Part shown: one piece after another, positions 20,768 through 32,089 of the stretch
Numbering within the stretch: position 1 is the stretch's first letter
Layout of the letters: every line of letters starts with the position of its first letter
Assembly (NCBI GenBank): GCA_003665825.1
Contig: QPFY01000012.1
Span: 1,054,001-1,118,000 of the forward strand
DNA from: Microbotryum silenes-acaulis
Lineage: Eukaryota > Basidiomycota > Microbotryomycetes > Microbotryales > Microbotryaceae
DNA: 64,000 bases
Direction: 5' to 3'
Notes under the pieces: generated by a model
What the model saw: the letters and a program-made list of their open reading frames with translations, nothing else
Told to the model about the DNA's origin: nothing
The model's database searches: none
Translations under genes and position numbers: made by a program

Positions 20768-23096
20768 CTATGGACGGCGGGTCGGGTCAGTGAAAACACT
20801 CCTTTTTCTCGGACTCACGAACGAAAACCCGCTTTGCGGAGCAGCAAGGTCCGATTGGAACGCGAACGCGCCTTGGGAATCGACCTGGGCCGCTTGAATA
20901 CCAGTGTCGTCGCCTTCGTCCTCCGGATAGTACGTATCCATGAGATGGAAGCACTTCTTGTAGATCTCCAGATTCTCGTGGTGCTGGAGGTTGTGGATGG
21001 CAAGCATGCCACCAGCCTCCTCGACAAAGACAGCGTACTGATTGGTGCCGTTGTGCTGCGCCTTGTCAGCCTCGCCGACTTTGAGAATATTTTCGAGGCC
21101 GTCGAGGGCGACCTGGATGATCTTGTTGTCATTGCTCGTCAAAAGGTCGCACAAGGGTTTGATGCAGCCCTGGCTGACGAGGTAGCGGATCTGGCTCGGT
21201 TCTTGGAGACCACCGGACGTCGCATTCGACATCGCCCAGCAAGCTTCTTTCTTGGTCTTGAAATCGGCATGTTGGAGGATGTTGATCAGAGGCGGTATTA
21301 TGTTGGCGTCAATGACAGCTTGGATCTGGGCGGGAGATCCGGCTGTTACGTTCGACACAGTCCAACATGCCTCTTTTCGGATCCCTTCCTTGGGCGAGGA
21401 CAGCAAAGACAGCAAAGCTGGAAGTGCGCCCGACGCAAGCACGACCTGGGTCTGCAAGTCATCGCCCGTCACAATGTTGCCCACGGATCGTAGGGCCGGC
21501 GTCTGCACCGCTGTGGAGTGGTGCATCAGCAAGTCTACGAGCCGACGAACGACGCCTGATTCGATGACCGCCTGGATTTTGTCGCTCGAGCCGTCTGAGA
21601 GGTACGAGATAGCCCAACACGCATCGATAAGCACCTCGTCATCGAGCGAGTAAATGAGCTTGGTCAGGATCGACAGCGCTGGAGAAATGAGCTCCCATTG
21701 CGGTTGAGGGTTTTTGCCGCGGCAGAAGTTGGAGAGCGTCCACGTGGCGTTGCGCAGCATGCTCATCTTGTGTGGCTCGTTCAGCAGCGCCAACAGCGGG
21801 CGCAATGCGCCTTGCTCAAGTACGTAGTCGCGGCATTTCGGCGAGTCTCCCGCAATATTTCCCAGGGCCCATACTGCTTGTTCGCGCACGTCGAGAACGT
21901 TCGACGATAGCAATTCGATGAAAACCGGCACGGCGCCAGACTCGATCACAATTTGAGTGTGTTCAGATGTCCCCGAGGCAATATTCTGAGGCCCCGAATG
22001 AAGCAGAACCGTGGTCAGATTGCGAGTGAGTGGCTATGCAGACGTCCAGCTGGCCCCGAAGCGCGGGAACTCACGGTCAAGGCCCAAGCGGCTTCGAACT
22101 GCCGTGACGAGCGATGGGATACATACGGCAATTAGTGCTCCACACATTTGAGAAGCGTTAGGCGCCGAAGTAAGTGTAAGCGCAACTGACTTGGATCATG
22201 GAATGCTCATTGCGCAGGAACTCGACGAAACGAGCCACGACGCCACATTCAATAACCTTCTCAATCGGCGGATTTCGCTCCTTGGACAAGAGCTTGCGGA
22301 AGCGAGTTGTCGCGTCAAGCTGTTGGTCGGGTTGGTCGGAGAATACACCTCGAATCATGTCGGGCATGTCGCTGAACTGTATACATCGATTGCAGTAGGG
22401 GCGGGGGAGAGGAAGGCACGGTCAATCGGTGCGAACAGAGCGTAGACTTCGCCAACGGATGACACCATCCTTGCTGGGAGCGCAGAGCAGAGTAAGACCT
22501 TTAAATTGACTAACCGAAGAGTCGTTTCCCCCCTCATCGTCGGAGTCTGCAGCTGAGCCCGAATTGGGTGCGACGACGAGGTTGCGCCTCTTGGCGACCG
22601 ACTCCTCTCGCTTCTGTTTGCGGATCTCAACCTGCGCTTCCTCTCGGCGCCTTCGCAGCTCTACAAATGTTCAAAGCGCACGGATCAGCATAATGCAGCG
22701 CGAGACATGACCGGAAGTCCTGTTCAACGCGGCGAGGGGCGTGGCCACTGTTCATGCGATGCTCAGGCCGGCGCGACGCGCAGGGTGGTTTGTTGGGAAA
22801 GCCCCGCTCTCGCAGGTGTTAGACTTACCTTCGGCGCCAAATATGCCCTTGTTCTTGTACGCGTTACGGCGTGAGTTACTGCGAGCCAGGGTTTCAGTTG
22901 GTGTGCATGTCCATTGGGCGAAGGATAATGCGTCAGCATCAGCGTCGTCAGCGCCATCTCGTAACGAAGAAAGGGCAAAATGCATGAACAGGCGCTGCAG
23001 AAGACGGATGGTGGTTGTGCCACCCGTGCTTTGTGCCAGCTATCCCACCCGATGCCAGTATGCCCTCAAAGGAACTCACGTGGCTTGACGATCCAT
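20768..23096 (-). CDS. SRP1: Importin alpha (karyopherin alpha)
   Basis: Exons, 5' to 3': 23096-23080 (17 nt, start codon), 22878-22829, 22660-22515, 22376-22191, 22098-22075 (24 nt), 21985-20768. The total of 1641 nt encodes 546 aa, the usual size. The N-terminus has the importin-beta-binding domain ([20 protein letters not shown] then [17 protein letters not shown]), followed by an acidic linker. Armadillo repeats follow, with the NLS-binding Trp/Asn arrays ([73 protein letters not shown]). The Gly-poor C-terminal tail ends [11 protein letters not shown]. It carries NLS-bearing cargo into the nucleus with importin beta. The 24-nt exon encodes FEAAWALT, part of one armadillo repeat. The 17-nt first exon is inferred from its GTGAGT donor and the frame it gives (MDRQATNSRR). 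Confidence 0.95.
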
Positions 23097-24404
23097 TTCT
23101 AGTCGTGGCAGTTGTCGTTGCGTTCAGCTCTGGGCGGTGGTCGGACGAAGCGCGAGCGTGCAGGCGACTTCACTGCGAGACGCGGGAGCGAGTGGCCCGC
23201 GATAGCCTAAGCAGGCCTAAGCTAATCAAATCGGAGGGGCTTTACACATTAGCGGCGACCGAATTCTCTGGGCGAAAAAATAGTGGTTTGCTGTATCATG
23301 GCAAATATTGTATAAGTTTTCGCGCCAGTGAAGTACTAAGCTCTTCTAGCTTATTAAAAACATCATGTGCCAAGTGGGTAGCCTTGTGATGAACTTGAAG
23401 TCAAGCTGCAGCAGCTCAAAGCCTCTTCTGCATTCTGGCTCGGAAAGGCGTAAAAGTGGTCCGAGCGTGCCGTTGCAGCCCTTTCGACTCTGGCACAGTG
23501 AGCTGACGCCGGTGGCTCCCGCTTCTTCTCCCTCGATCGTCGCAACCACTTCCCATCGTCAGCATTATCTCAACGCACCAAGATGAAACATTCGGACCGC
23601 CGATGATATCGGAAAGGAAATACAACTCTTCATCCCGTCGAAAGAAACGTCGCAAGGCCGAGGTATACGAGAAGCTCGGTTCGCTCAAAATCTCGCTATG
23701 TCAATACCTCCAGTGGTACTTCAACCCAGACACGACAGCCCTTCAGGTCTTGACGCATCGTCCGAATCTTTTTAAAGGTCACTGGCCTAGCTTCGAACAC
23801 GTGCTCAATCCGATCGTAGAAGTAGGCTGACAAAGTAACAGCAAAGGACGAGGTCGCATCAATACGTGGATTGCCAAGCAGGTAGGTAATGCTAGCCATC
23901 TACCATAATTTCACATCCCCAAATGATCAAACAGCAAGATTGTAGCTGACATCGCGTTATCTTGGAACAGTCTGACTCGATCATTGTTCAGGAGATGAAG
24001 AGATCAAAGCCAACTTATGTTCCCAGCCACGAGATCACACCCGACCATCTGACATCCGACTGCATCGACGAAGGGCTCGACAAAATTGCAGACAACAATC
24101 AGTTTATCTTTGGCCGCATTCGAAACCTACTGTCTCGGTGCGCAGATACTGCTTGGAGAGAGCCGATCGATGGCGTCGTTTCCAGTCGTACCGCGCAAGA
24201 TGAGGTCATGGATAATACCGATGGCCATGGTGTGCAAGAACACGGCACTGAGTCGCAATATCGTAGGGAAAAGCACTTGTTGTTTGTGAGCTCTCACCGG
24301 TTGTTTGCCTTGTCGTGCTCACACTTCAGACTTCGCATTAAAACAGTGTCCACTTTGCAGCTTTCACTCGCTCTAATGGGGCAACTCGTGTACACGTGCG
24401 ATCG
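23097..24404. other. Region upstream of importin alpha and downstream of the RecQ relic
   Basis: There is no confident gene. 23097-23300 should hold the importin alpha promoter. On the minus strand, fragments near 24000-24150 (DKLIVVCNFVEPFVDAVG) could be decayed remains of the second helicase lobe of the RecQ-like relic, but frames are broken. Confidence 0.35.
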
Positions 24405-25607
24405 TCAAAGCAACGCCATGCAACACCGTAAAGGTTTTTTCGCCTTGGCATACGGCGCAAGCAAGCGCTTACAACTTGTCTGCAAGATTGACTCGAAGTC
24501 ATCGATATCCTCGTTTTTCTTGTACTCCGATCGCACCGCGGTGAACTTTCGAGCAAGCGGAGAATCGACATTGACTGCAGAATGTCCGATCGATGTTCCC
24601 TCCCTACTATTGCACATTTTGAAAACATCTGTCATTACAGCCTTGGTTTGAGGTCTCAATTCGACGACGATGTTGCGTAGATTAGGGCGGAACAGGTTGG
24701 CTTTGGCAAACAAAGCTCGCGATTTGGAGACTTTGGCAACCGCTAGAATTTCGTCGATTTTGTCGGGTGGCGCACCTGCAGTGAGGAACAAAGTTTGACA
24801 ACCAATTTCGAGACGTTTTTGAACAATTTGAGCATACTCGGCGCGAAATGGGTTGGAATCCTCGGTTGTATGCGCCATAGCGCCGACTCGGTCTTTTCGT
24901 CCAGTGAGCACCCACTCGGCGATCTTGATTGCCGCGTCGTAAAGACTTGCGAAATCAACAATGCCGTACAATAGACCATGGTCAGCCAACTTGAAGCAGA
25001 AAAGGCAAGGTCACAAGGTCTTGAAGCTTACGATGAAGATGTACTCGACTTTGCAAAGGGGACCTTTCAATGGCTCGTATACTGTGCCGTCTCCCAACGT
25101 TTTCTTGGACACAACAACGGCCTTCTTATAGCTTTGCGGCCTGTTGAATGCTCAGAGCGTGACCGTCAGTAGACGCCCGACACATTGGCCAGCAGGAGTC
25201 TTGCTTACCTGATGCTCACTCAATGCATTTGAGAAACTGACGATGATTGTAACTGCTCGCTTACCGAACACAAGATTCATTGCTTCAAAAAGCGTACTTT
25301 TGCCGGACCCTGCTGGTGCGATGGCGAAGACTGCGGCGAACGTATTCGTCCATCCGCGCTTCCTATCGAGCTCGAGGAGACCAGCAATTGCATTGAACTG
25401 AATCGGCCGGGGTTCGAAGTCGTCACCAAACTCTTTGAGAAGCAGCCGGCTTGAACTTGATGCGTAGCGTATCATGGTTGATCGATCCTCCTTTGGAATA
25501 CGTGAGTTCCGTCGAATGATCGAGGGGGGTTCGGGGGTCGGGTTGGATGACGGCTCTAGTATACGGCCGATAGATGCTGTTAGACTTGCTTTGCTTGCTG
25601 AACGCAT
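24405..25607 (-). pseudogene. RecQ-like DEAD/DEAH helicase relic
   Basis: Exon 1 (25607-25209, ATG start) encodes 133 residues with a helicase Q-like entry (FEPRPIQFNAIAGLLELD) and a Walker A loop (FAIAPAGSGKSTLFEAMN). A GTAAGC donor follows. The next segment (about 25139-25030) continues with VVVSKKTLGDGTVYEPLKGP but does not join in frame. A third segment (to 24405) has GLLYGIVDFASLYDAAIKI, a motif-III-like FLTAGAPPDKIDEIL and the RecQ-typical LFRPNLRNIVVEL. The Asp-Glu motif II is not recognisable, and frames do not stay joined through the expected second lobe. RecQ-like genes of this kind are often multi-copy and associated with mobile elements in fungi. A real splice form that I failed to join is possible. 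Confidence 0.62.
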
Positions 25608-26039
25608 AGGGAATTCTCTAATCTCAATTGAGGGATGTCGACGACGTAGTGTTTTGGCTGGCGTGGTAGCATTTTGGGCTGACGTGCTTGAGGTGAAGAG
25701 CCAAAGCCTGGTTTGGCCTTACAGCCGCTCGTTTTTTTTGGTATCAAGCCTGATTAGATTTCACATATTCGGTTATCTACGCAAAATCAATGTTTCTTGA
25801 AAAGGGGGGTCGGACTTATGTTCATAGCCACTAGATCCATGCAGCCCCCACACTCCTGAAACCACCAAAAGTGTGATTCCAATCATGTGAGCACCAACCA
25901 CCCTTCCTATTCCATGGTGTTAAAGAATAGGGACAATCGAGAAAGAGAGAAAGAGAGAGAGAGAGAGGAGAGGGGAGGAAAATCAGGAGAGAAAACTCAG
26001 AAACTCCGTACTCATGAAAACGTCAAGTCACATCATCTG
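25608..26039. other. Intergenic with GA-rich microsatellite
   Basis: No gene is supported. 25933-25980 is a purine tract of GAGAAAGAGAGA type ending in GGAGAGGGGAGG. Confidence 0.6.
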
Positions 26040-27077
26040 GTCCAGAAGCTCGCCGTCTGGCAGACGTCGAAGTCGGAATTTGAGATGCGAGCGGACTTCG
26101 CGAGTAAGAAAGTACGGGGTTGGTAGGGGAATTTGATCCTTGTGCTGATGCCATAGTGCAAGGTAGAGCTTGTTGAAAGCAATCGCAAGAACGACCCGAA
26201 CGACGATGTAGGTCCGAGAGTCACGACTTCCGCCACGCACCCGAGGAAGGCCAAGCATGATCTGAGGAGAGTCAACTTCGCCAGGTTGGATGGAAGTCAC
26301 CTGCCTGGCCAAGTGCAACCCTCAGTCGCTGCAAGGTCAGGCGCCAGAACTCACGTGAATGGTCACATTCAAAGTAGAAGTGCATGAAGGTGTCTCGTTG
26401 GCCGCACTGTGGACACCCATCAGATGCAGTGCCGTGACCATGGTGATGTTGCAGAACGCATGTCGGCGTCGCCCCGAAGATCAGCTTCCAGTGAACGTCC
26501 TTTTCGACCGCTGTTGCCCATTGACTGTTGAGCCAAACCCAGAACTGTTGCTTCTGTGACTTTACTTAAGTCGAGAGCCGTCGTCCAGCGAGATAGCGGG
26601 CCTCATTGATGAAGTGCCGCAGAGCTTTGATCGTAAAAGGACGGGTCGCGCCAAGGAACGTGTAGGTGCAGGGTCGTAGAAGTAGCAGTCGCCAATGGCG
26701 GTCCGGACGGCGGCGGGCTGGGGCAATACAGAGGCTATCGGAGAGCTAGCACTCACATCGGCCCAAAGCTTTTCCAATAACGACTCTTATTGCAGGCCTG
26801 GGTTGACGGGGTCCCCTGTCGTCTGAGGCCTCCGGTAAAGATCGATGATTGCCCCAAACCTTTTGAGCCGCTTGCGCGGATCGTCCGACAGGCCTTGTGG
26901 GTGTAAGGAAGGCAGAGTAGGTGGGATCACGAGCACCTCGGTCGACCGAAGGAGCTCTGCGCTCGTCCAATTCGAGCCCTCCTGGGTCCGTGCGCGCGAG
27001 TGCATCTGGGAAACATTCAGGACTTTGTTCCGCTGTAGCACCATGTCAACGGCATGGATTCGCTTGTCCTTTTGCAA
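26040..27077 (-). pseudogene. LINE reverse-transcriptase C-terminal relic (zf-RVT type)
   Basis: Minus-strand segments encode RPFTIKALRHFINEARYLAG (about 26640-26580), QFWVWLNSQWATAVEKDVHW (about 26555-26495) and a zinc-binding segment CPQCGQRDTFMHFYFECDHS (about 26415-26355). The pattern C-x2-C...H-x4-C followed by FW is typical of the C-terminus of non-LTR retrotransposon Pol. Upstream pieces (27077-26790, then 26777-26640, joined by a possible GTGAGT...CCCCAG intron) read DCYFYDPAP and similar. A TAA separates two of the blocks. No endonuclease or RT core is present. It differs from the LINE at 48.4-49.4 kb. Confidence 0.6.
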
Positions 27078-27184
27078 TTCACATTTTCAAATATCTGAGT
27101 ATGACCTCTTCAGCTGTCGTGAAAAGTTGTGCAATACTTGCCATGATACAGCAAACCATCCTTTTTTGGCCCAGGGACTCAAGG

Positions 27185-27536
27185 CGACCCTTTACTACCT
27201 CTATCTACTATCTATCTACTATCTACTAAAGACGTATCTACTATCTACTATCTACTAAAGACGTAATCTACTATCTACTAAAGACGTAATCTACTATCTA
27301 CTAAAGACGTAACGGGACACAAAGAACGTCAAAGAATCTACTATCTACTATCTACTATCTACTAAAGACGTAACGGGACACAATCTACTATCTACTATCT
27401 ACTAAAGACGTAACGGGACACAAAGAATCTACTATCTACTAAAGACGTAATCTATCTATCTACTATCCTTAAAACTTATCTATTCTATCTACTAAAGACG
27501 TAACGCGAGACAAAGAACGTCAATCTATTCTTCTAT

Positions 27537-27567
<31 letters not shown>

Positions 27568-27600
27568 AAGACGTAACGGGAGACAAAGAACGTCAAAGAA
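27185..27600. repeat. Complex tandem array (TCTACTA units and AAAGACGTAACGGGACA units)
   Basis: ATCTACTATCTACTA-type repeats alternate with a longer unit, AAAGACGTAACGGGACACAA, followed by AGAACGTC. The longer unit resembles the sequence at the left edge of both Helitrons (27575-27610 and 30085-30115), so the array may have grown from a Helitron end. Confidence 0.85.
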
Positions 27601-30064
27601 CGTCAAAGAACGACAAAGAACGAAAGACAAACCATGTGGCGTGACGTCATAATAGTTTCGCTACTGCAACAGCTCTCGGTCCAGCGTGTCCCCTGAGCCA
27701 GCTAGCGCTGTTTCAGAAAGGGTCGGCCGGCCACAGGCCGTTTCGCCCACGTTCGCCGAGGTTCCATTTTCAATCAAAGCAGCGTGGCACATGACCCTCT
27801 GCTTCCCGACGCAGACTGAGACGACCTGTTTTGCGAGTCTACCACATCGTAGCGTACTTTCTTCAATCATCCAGTTCCTGCCACTGCCGAAATGTCATCG
27901 TCTCCTCTACAACAACCTTCACGGAGAGCAGAGGAGCAGCAGAGACGTCGGCAACGTGAGCGAGCTGAGCGCGCCGCCCGTGAGGCTGCTCGCGTCCCTC
28001 CTCCGCACAACCCGGCCCGCGAGAGGCAGCAGCGGCGAATCGAAGAAGACGACGTCGCGCAAATTGGATCGTCGAGTCAATCTGCATCGGCAGCCGGGCA
28101 ACTGCGACGCGCCCGCAGTCCTTCACCTCCAGGCTTGAGATCCGTTCGCCCACGTTATGAACCAGTTCCAGACCTATCTCACGTCGCGGGGTCAGGTACA
28201 GACGCAACTGCAACTTCGGCCACTACTGCCGTCGATCGCCGATCCGCGGAGCAGCGCCAACGACGCCAACGCGAAAGAGTGCGATCGAACCGGACCCCCC
28301 CGACTGCTCTGCTGCCGCTGCCGGAAGGGCCTTTTGCCCGACACGATCTCGGCTCAATGACATTGCAGTGTCCAATCTGTTCGGCTTTACACTGGGAGTT
28401 CGAAAGATCATCGACCCCAGGCGAGGTCACACCATTCAAAACCTGTTGCGCGGACGGCAAAGTTCGGCTACCCGGAATCGAAAAACCGGCCCCCGAGCTG
28501 CTCGCGCTTTTGACTGGCGATGGTCCAGGTCGGTACACGTCCATTCCTTCAACCTGCTAAATCAAGTACAGCGGACTAACAGCCTTGCTGAATATCCGTG
28601 AAACAGTTGAGAAGATCTTTCGGGAACGCATTCTGGCATTCAATGAAAGCTTTGCTATGGCATCATTCGGGACAAGCAAAGGTCATGGCATCATTAGCGG
28701 TTCCGGGCCACCATCTTTCTACCTGAGCGGGAACGTATTTCATCGTATCGGCACTCTGGCACCATCCCCAGCAAGCAACCCAGTCTTTGCGCAGATTCTA
28801 TTCCTGGCTCCGACGGAACGCATTGAAGCGCGACGCAGATTCAATGGACCGTCTGAAGAAGTACGACGTCTGGACACGGCATATCAACAAATTGTTCCAC
28901 TACTCGACGGTATGCTGCAACATCACAACAGGCGCGTCAAACTGTTCTTGACAGCACAGGAGTTCATGGACTGTGATGCATCACATATGTACCAGCTGCG
29001 GTTACTTGCGCCGCGCAATCGAGATCCGAGAATCTACAACTTACCAACTCAAGACGAGGTTGCCGTCATTCTACCCGGGGACGACACAGAATACCGGTCT
29101 TCGAGAAGAGAGATTGTCGTCCGATTACGTCACCCGCCAAACGACAACAGCCACGGGATTCAATTCATTTACGATGGGCATCCTGCGCTCATGGCCCTGA
29201 CATATCCGCTACTGTTACCATACGGCGAAGACTGGTACTACGACAGAATCCCCCTCAGCCAAAATACTTCCGCAACGGAGGCAGCTCGACGGGTGCGGGA
29301 CGAAGACGGCGTCTTGCAACACACAATGGATAACACCAACGCCCACAATAACCCACAAACCGGGCCGAGCGGCTCGAAACGTGTAACGCAAAACCAATTC
29401 AACGCGTACTACTTCCATATCCGTCCCAACAATATCAGCTACCCGACATTGTTCCTTGGAGGCCGGTTGTTCCAGAAATTTGTTGCCGACGCCTGGGCAC
29501 TAACTGAACAGGATCGGCTTCGGTGGATGAGAACAAATCAAAAAAAGCTCAGAGCCGAAGAGTATTCGTCCCTTCAAGCAAGTCTGGCTGAAGGACTCGA
29601 TCCCGCGCAGATTGGCAAGAGAGTAATTCTACCGTCGTCACACACCGGATCGCCACGCCAATGGTCCAACTTTACCAAGATGCTATGGCCATCGTTCGTG
29701 TTTTCGGTGCTCCGGACATATTCATCACGATGACATGCAATCCTGCCTGGTCGGAAATCGTCAACGCGTTGCTTCCCGGGCAAGCCGCATCCGACCGTCC
29801 CGACATAGTAGCACGGGTCTTTCACGGGAAATTGAAAGCCCTCCTTGCGGATGTATTAGGCCGTGGCCATGCACCAGGAGTCTTTGGGAAGGTATGTCAA
29901 TCTGGGACTCAGTCGAAACAGAGCTGATAGAATGCTCACAAGCCTCAATTCTTTGCACAGGTCATCGCATATGTTTATGTCGTCGAATTTCAAAAGCGGG
30001 TCACCGAGTCATTGGTGACGGTCACGGTGGTGAGGAGGCGCGCGGAGCGCGCCGCCGAACCTAG
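27601..30064 (+). mobile_element. Helitron H1 (family 1), truncated
   Basis: The left boundary is approximate, because the sequence merges with the tandem array. The right end is typical of Helitrons: a GC hairpin GGCGCGCGGAGCGCGCC (30037-30053), a short spacer and CTAG (30061-30064) followed by T. Internal sequence is a Rep/helicase gene cut off just before the replication-initiator motif. The left 170 bp (from GGCGTGACGTCAT) recur in H2 immediately downstream, in the same orientation. Confidence 0.82.
27892..30000 (+). pseudogene. Helitron Rep/helicase, N-terminal part
   Basis: The ATG at 27892 opens a Gln/Arg-rich region (RRAEEQQRRRQRERAERAAR), then a cysteine-bearing segment (LQCPICSALHWEFERSS) and, after a 54-bp intron (28529-28582), the Helitron_like_N domain. 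Landmarks are RIYNLPTQDEVAVILPGDD, LTYPLLLPYGEDWYYD, LFLGGRLFQKFVADAWALTE, and DIFITMTCNPAWSEIV (about 29715). One base is missing near 29657, shifting the frame. A second intron lies at 29892-29960. Coding ends at VIAYVYVVEFQKR (about 30000), where relatives continue into the HUH nuclease motif. From there the sequence passes straight into the 3' terminal hairpin region. No nuclease or helicase domain is left. Confidence 0.87.
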
Positions 30065-32088
30065 TAGTAAAATAAAAAACGTCGTCGAGACAAAGAACGT
30101 CAAAGAACGTCAGAGAACGAGACAAACCACGTAGACAAACCACGTAGACAAACCACGTGGCGTGACGTCATAGCCTCTCGGTCCAGCGCGTCCCAGCTAG
30201 CTAGCGCTGTTTCAGCTTGGGTCCGCCAGCGACAGACCGTTTCGCCCACGTTCGCCGAGGTTCCAACGTTCGTCGAGGTTCCATTTCCCATCAAAGCAGC
30301 CTGGCACATGACTCTCTGCTTCCCAGACGACCGGTTTTGCGTGCCTGCCACGTCGTAGTGTAGTCCCTTCAACCATCCAGTTCTGCTACTGCCGAAGAGT
30401 CATCTGCAAGCTTTCACGTCCCGTCTCCTGTACAACAATCTTCACGGAGAGCAGCAGGGCAGCAGAGACGTCGGCAGCTGCTCGCGTTGCTCCTCCTCCG
30501 CACAATCCGACTCCTCCCCTCCCGCTCTAATCGCAGACGTCGCCGCCAGCAACCTCGAACAATCGCCGAAGCTCAGCGACAACGACGCCTTCGCGAGAAG
30601 CAGCCGCGCGAAACCGATCAACACGACGTCGCGCAAACTGGTTCGTCAATTCAACCTGCACCGGCAGCAGGCAGCCTCAGTGTCGCACGGCAAGTGCAAC
30701 GGGCCCGCAGTTCTTCACCTCCAAGCCTGACATTCGTTCGTCCACTTGAAGCAGTTCCAGACCTCGGGTAGCTTCGGCCAGTGCGCCAATTCCGCCGTTA
30801 GGGGCCCCACGCCTTGCGGACACTGGGCTTCACTCCACGACGTTCCGCGGCCTTCCGCGACATTCTATGAGCCCGGTTTAAACTGAGGCGCAGGCTCCTC
30901 CATCTTTCTCCCTCCGGCTCTTCACACCCTACCCATCGCCACCTCGAGCTCGCGTCATCCGACTGAAGCGGTCGTCGTGGAAGCTCTGCAACGAATACGG
31001 GATCAAGAAATGGCTGCCACATGCAGCATAGCTACGAATTCGAGTAAGTAACTTCATGAACTTTGATCTTGGTGTGGGATTGTTCAGAAGCTAATGGAAC
31101 CCTACCAAGCAGAAATTCCCTTCAACGCGTCCTCTTTGAATGTCAACCCTCGAGATGTTCCTTCACCGTTAGCTGGTGATACTGCATGTGTGAGTCATCC
31201 CTTGACATGGCTGTGTAGTCTTAGATATGACGGAAAAACTGATACGAAGAACAGACATTGGACGTCAGTGATACAGCGGAAGAATTGACTTCGTACGGTT
31301 GAGAATCCGGGTTCATGGGACACAAAATGTGAGTCTTCACTGCCATTGCTACAGATGGTCAACAGCAAGAGTACTGATAGTTGTAACGAATCACGCAAGA
31401 AAACAGGCTCTGGTTCCGTGAATTGCGGCTCACCATCCCTCGGTTCGGTGGAGTGACCTTCGTGTTGGTATCGCGCTCCCACGTGAGCTTCTCCTGCCGG
31501 CGACCACGAGGAACAGATCCGGGTTAATCAGACACGTTTATCCCGTCCCCGCGCTCGAACTGGACAATACGTCAATAGGCGAAAAAGTCGAATACTTCCG
31601 AGATCGAGCAATTCTGGCGCCCAAAAATTTGCAGGTGGATCAGATCAACGACATGGTGCTCGACCTGCTGCAAGACGAATCACTGTTCTTGATCGAGTAC
31701 CTTCAGAGTCTCAACAGGTAAGAGTGTGTCTGGAGACGCCCGTCTTTTCTCACGGCCAGTCGTATGTCGCGTTGTCCTGAGCAACGAATGTGGAGGGTGT
31801 CAGAGTTTTGCTTCATCAGACTGAGAACGGAGAAGCGGATAATGTTGAAATTAAGAGTTACCTCAAAGCTCCGAGCACATCATCGGGCTCCCAGAGAACA
31901 AAAAAAGAGTTCAGTGATGAAATGAAGGCTCTGTACATTTGATCGTCGTCGCGCGCTTCTCTCCCGACTTCAACCACTACGCTTCCGTTACTCAACAGTA
32001 CCGCAGCTGTTGCAGCAAAGTACATCACATTGCAGCGGGTCAACGGTTACGGTGGGAGGTGGCGCGCGGAGCGCGCCGCCGCACCTAG
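30065..32088 (+). mobile_element. Helitron H2 (family 1), head-to-tail with H1
   Basis: It starts at or just after H1's last base and repeats H1's left region (GACAAAGAACGTCAAAGAACG, then GGCGTGACGTCAT). It ends with the same hairpin (32061-32077) and CTAG (32085-32088) before T. Inside are a decayed copy of the Gln/Arg-rich N-terminus (30430-30772) and, after unrelated or eroded sequence with intron-like borders, a helicase C-terminal piece (31455-31722) with [20 protein letters not shown] and [19 protein letters not shown], the conserved PIF1-like Helitron segment. A GTAAGA donor follows. It is internally deleted and not autonomous. Confidence 0.82.
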
Positions 32089-32089
32089 T

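Noticed and set aside
27185..27600. Possible CRISPR-like array
   Set aside because: Repeat and spacer lengths are irregular and the spacers are themselves repeats. This is a eukaryotic tandem array.
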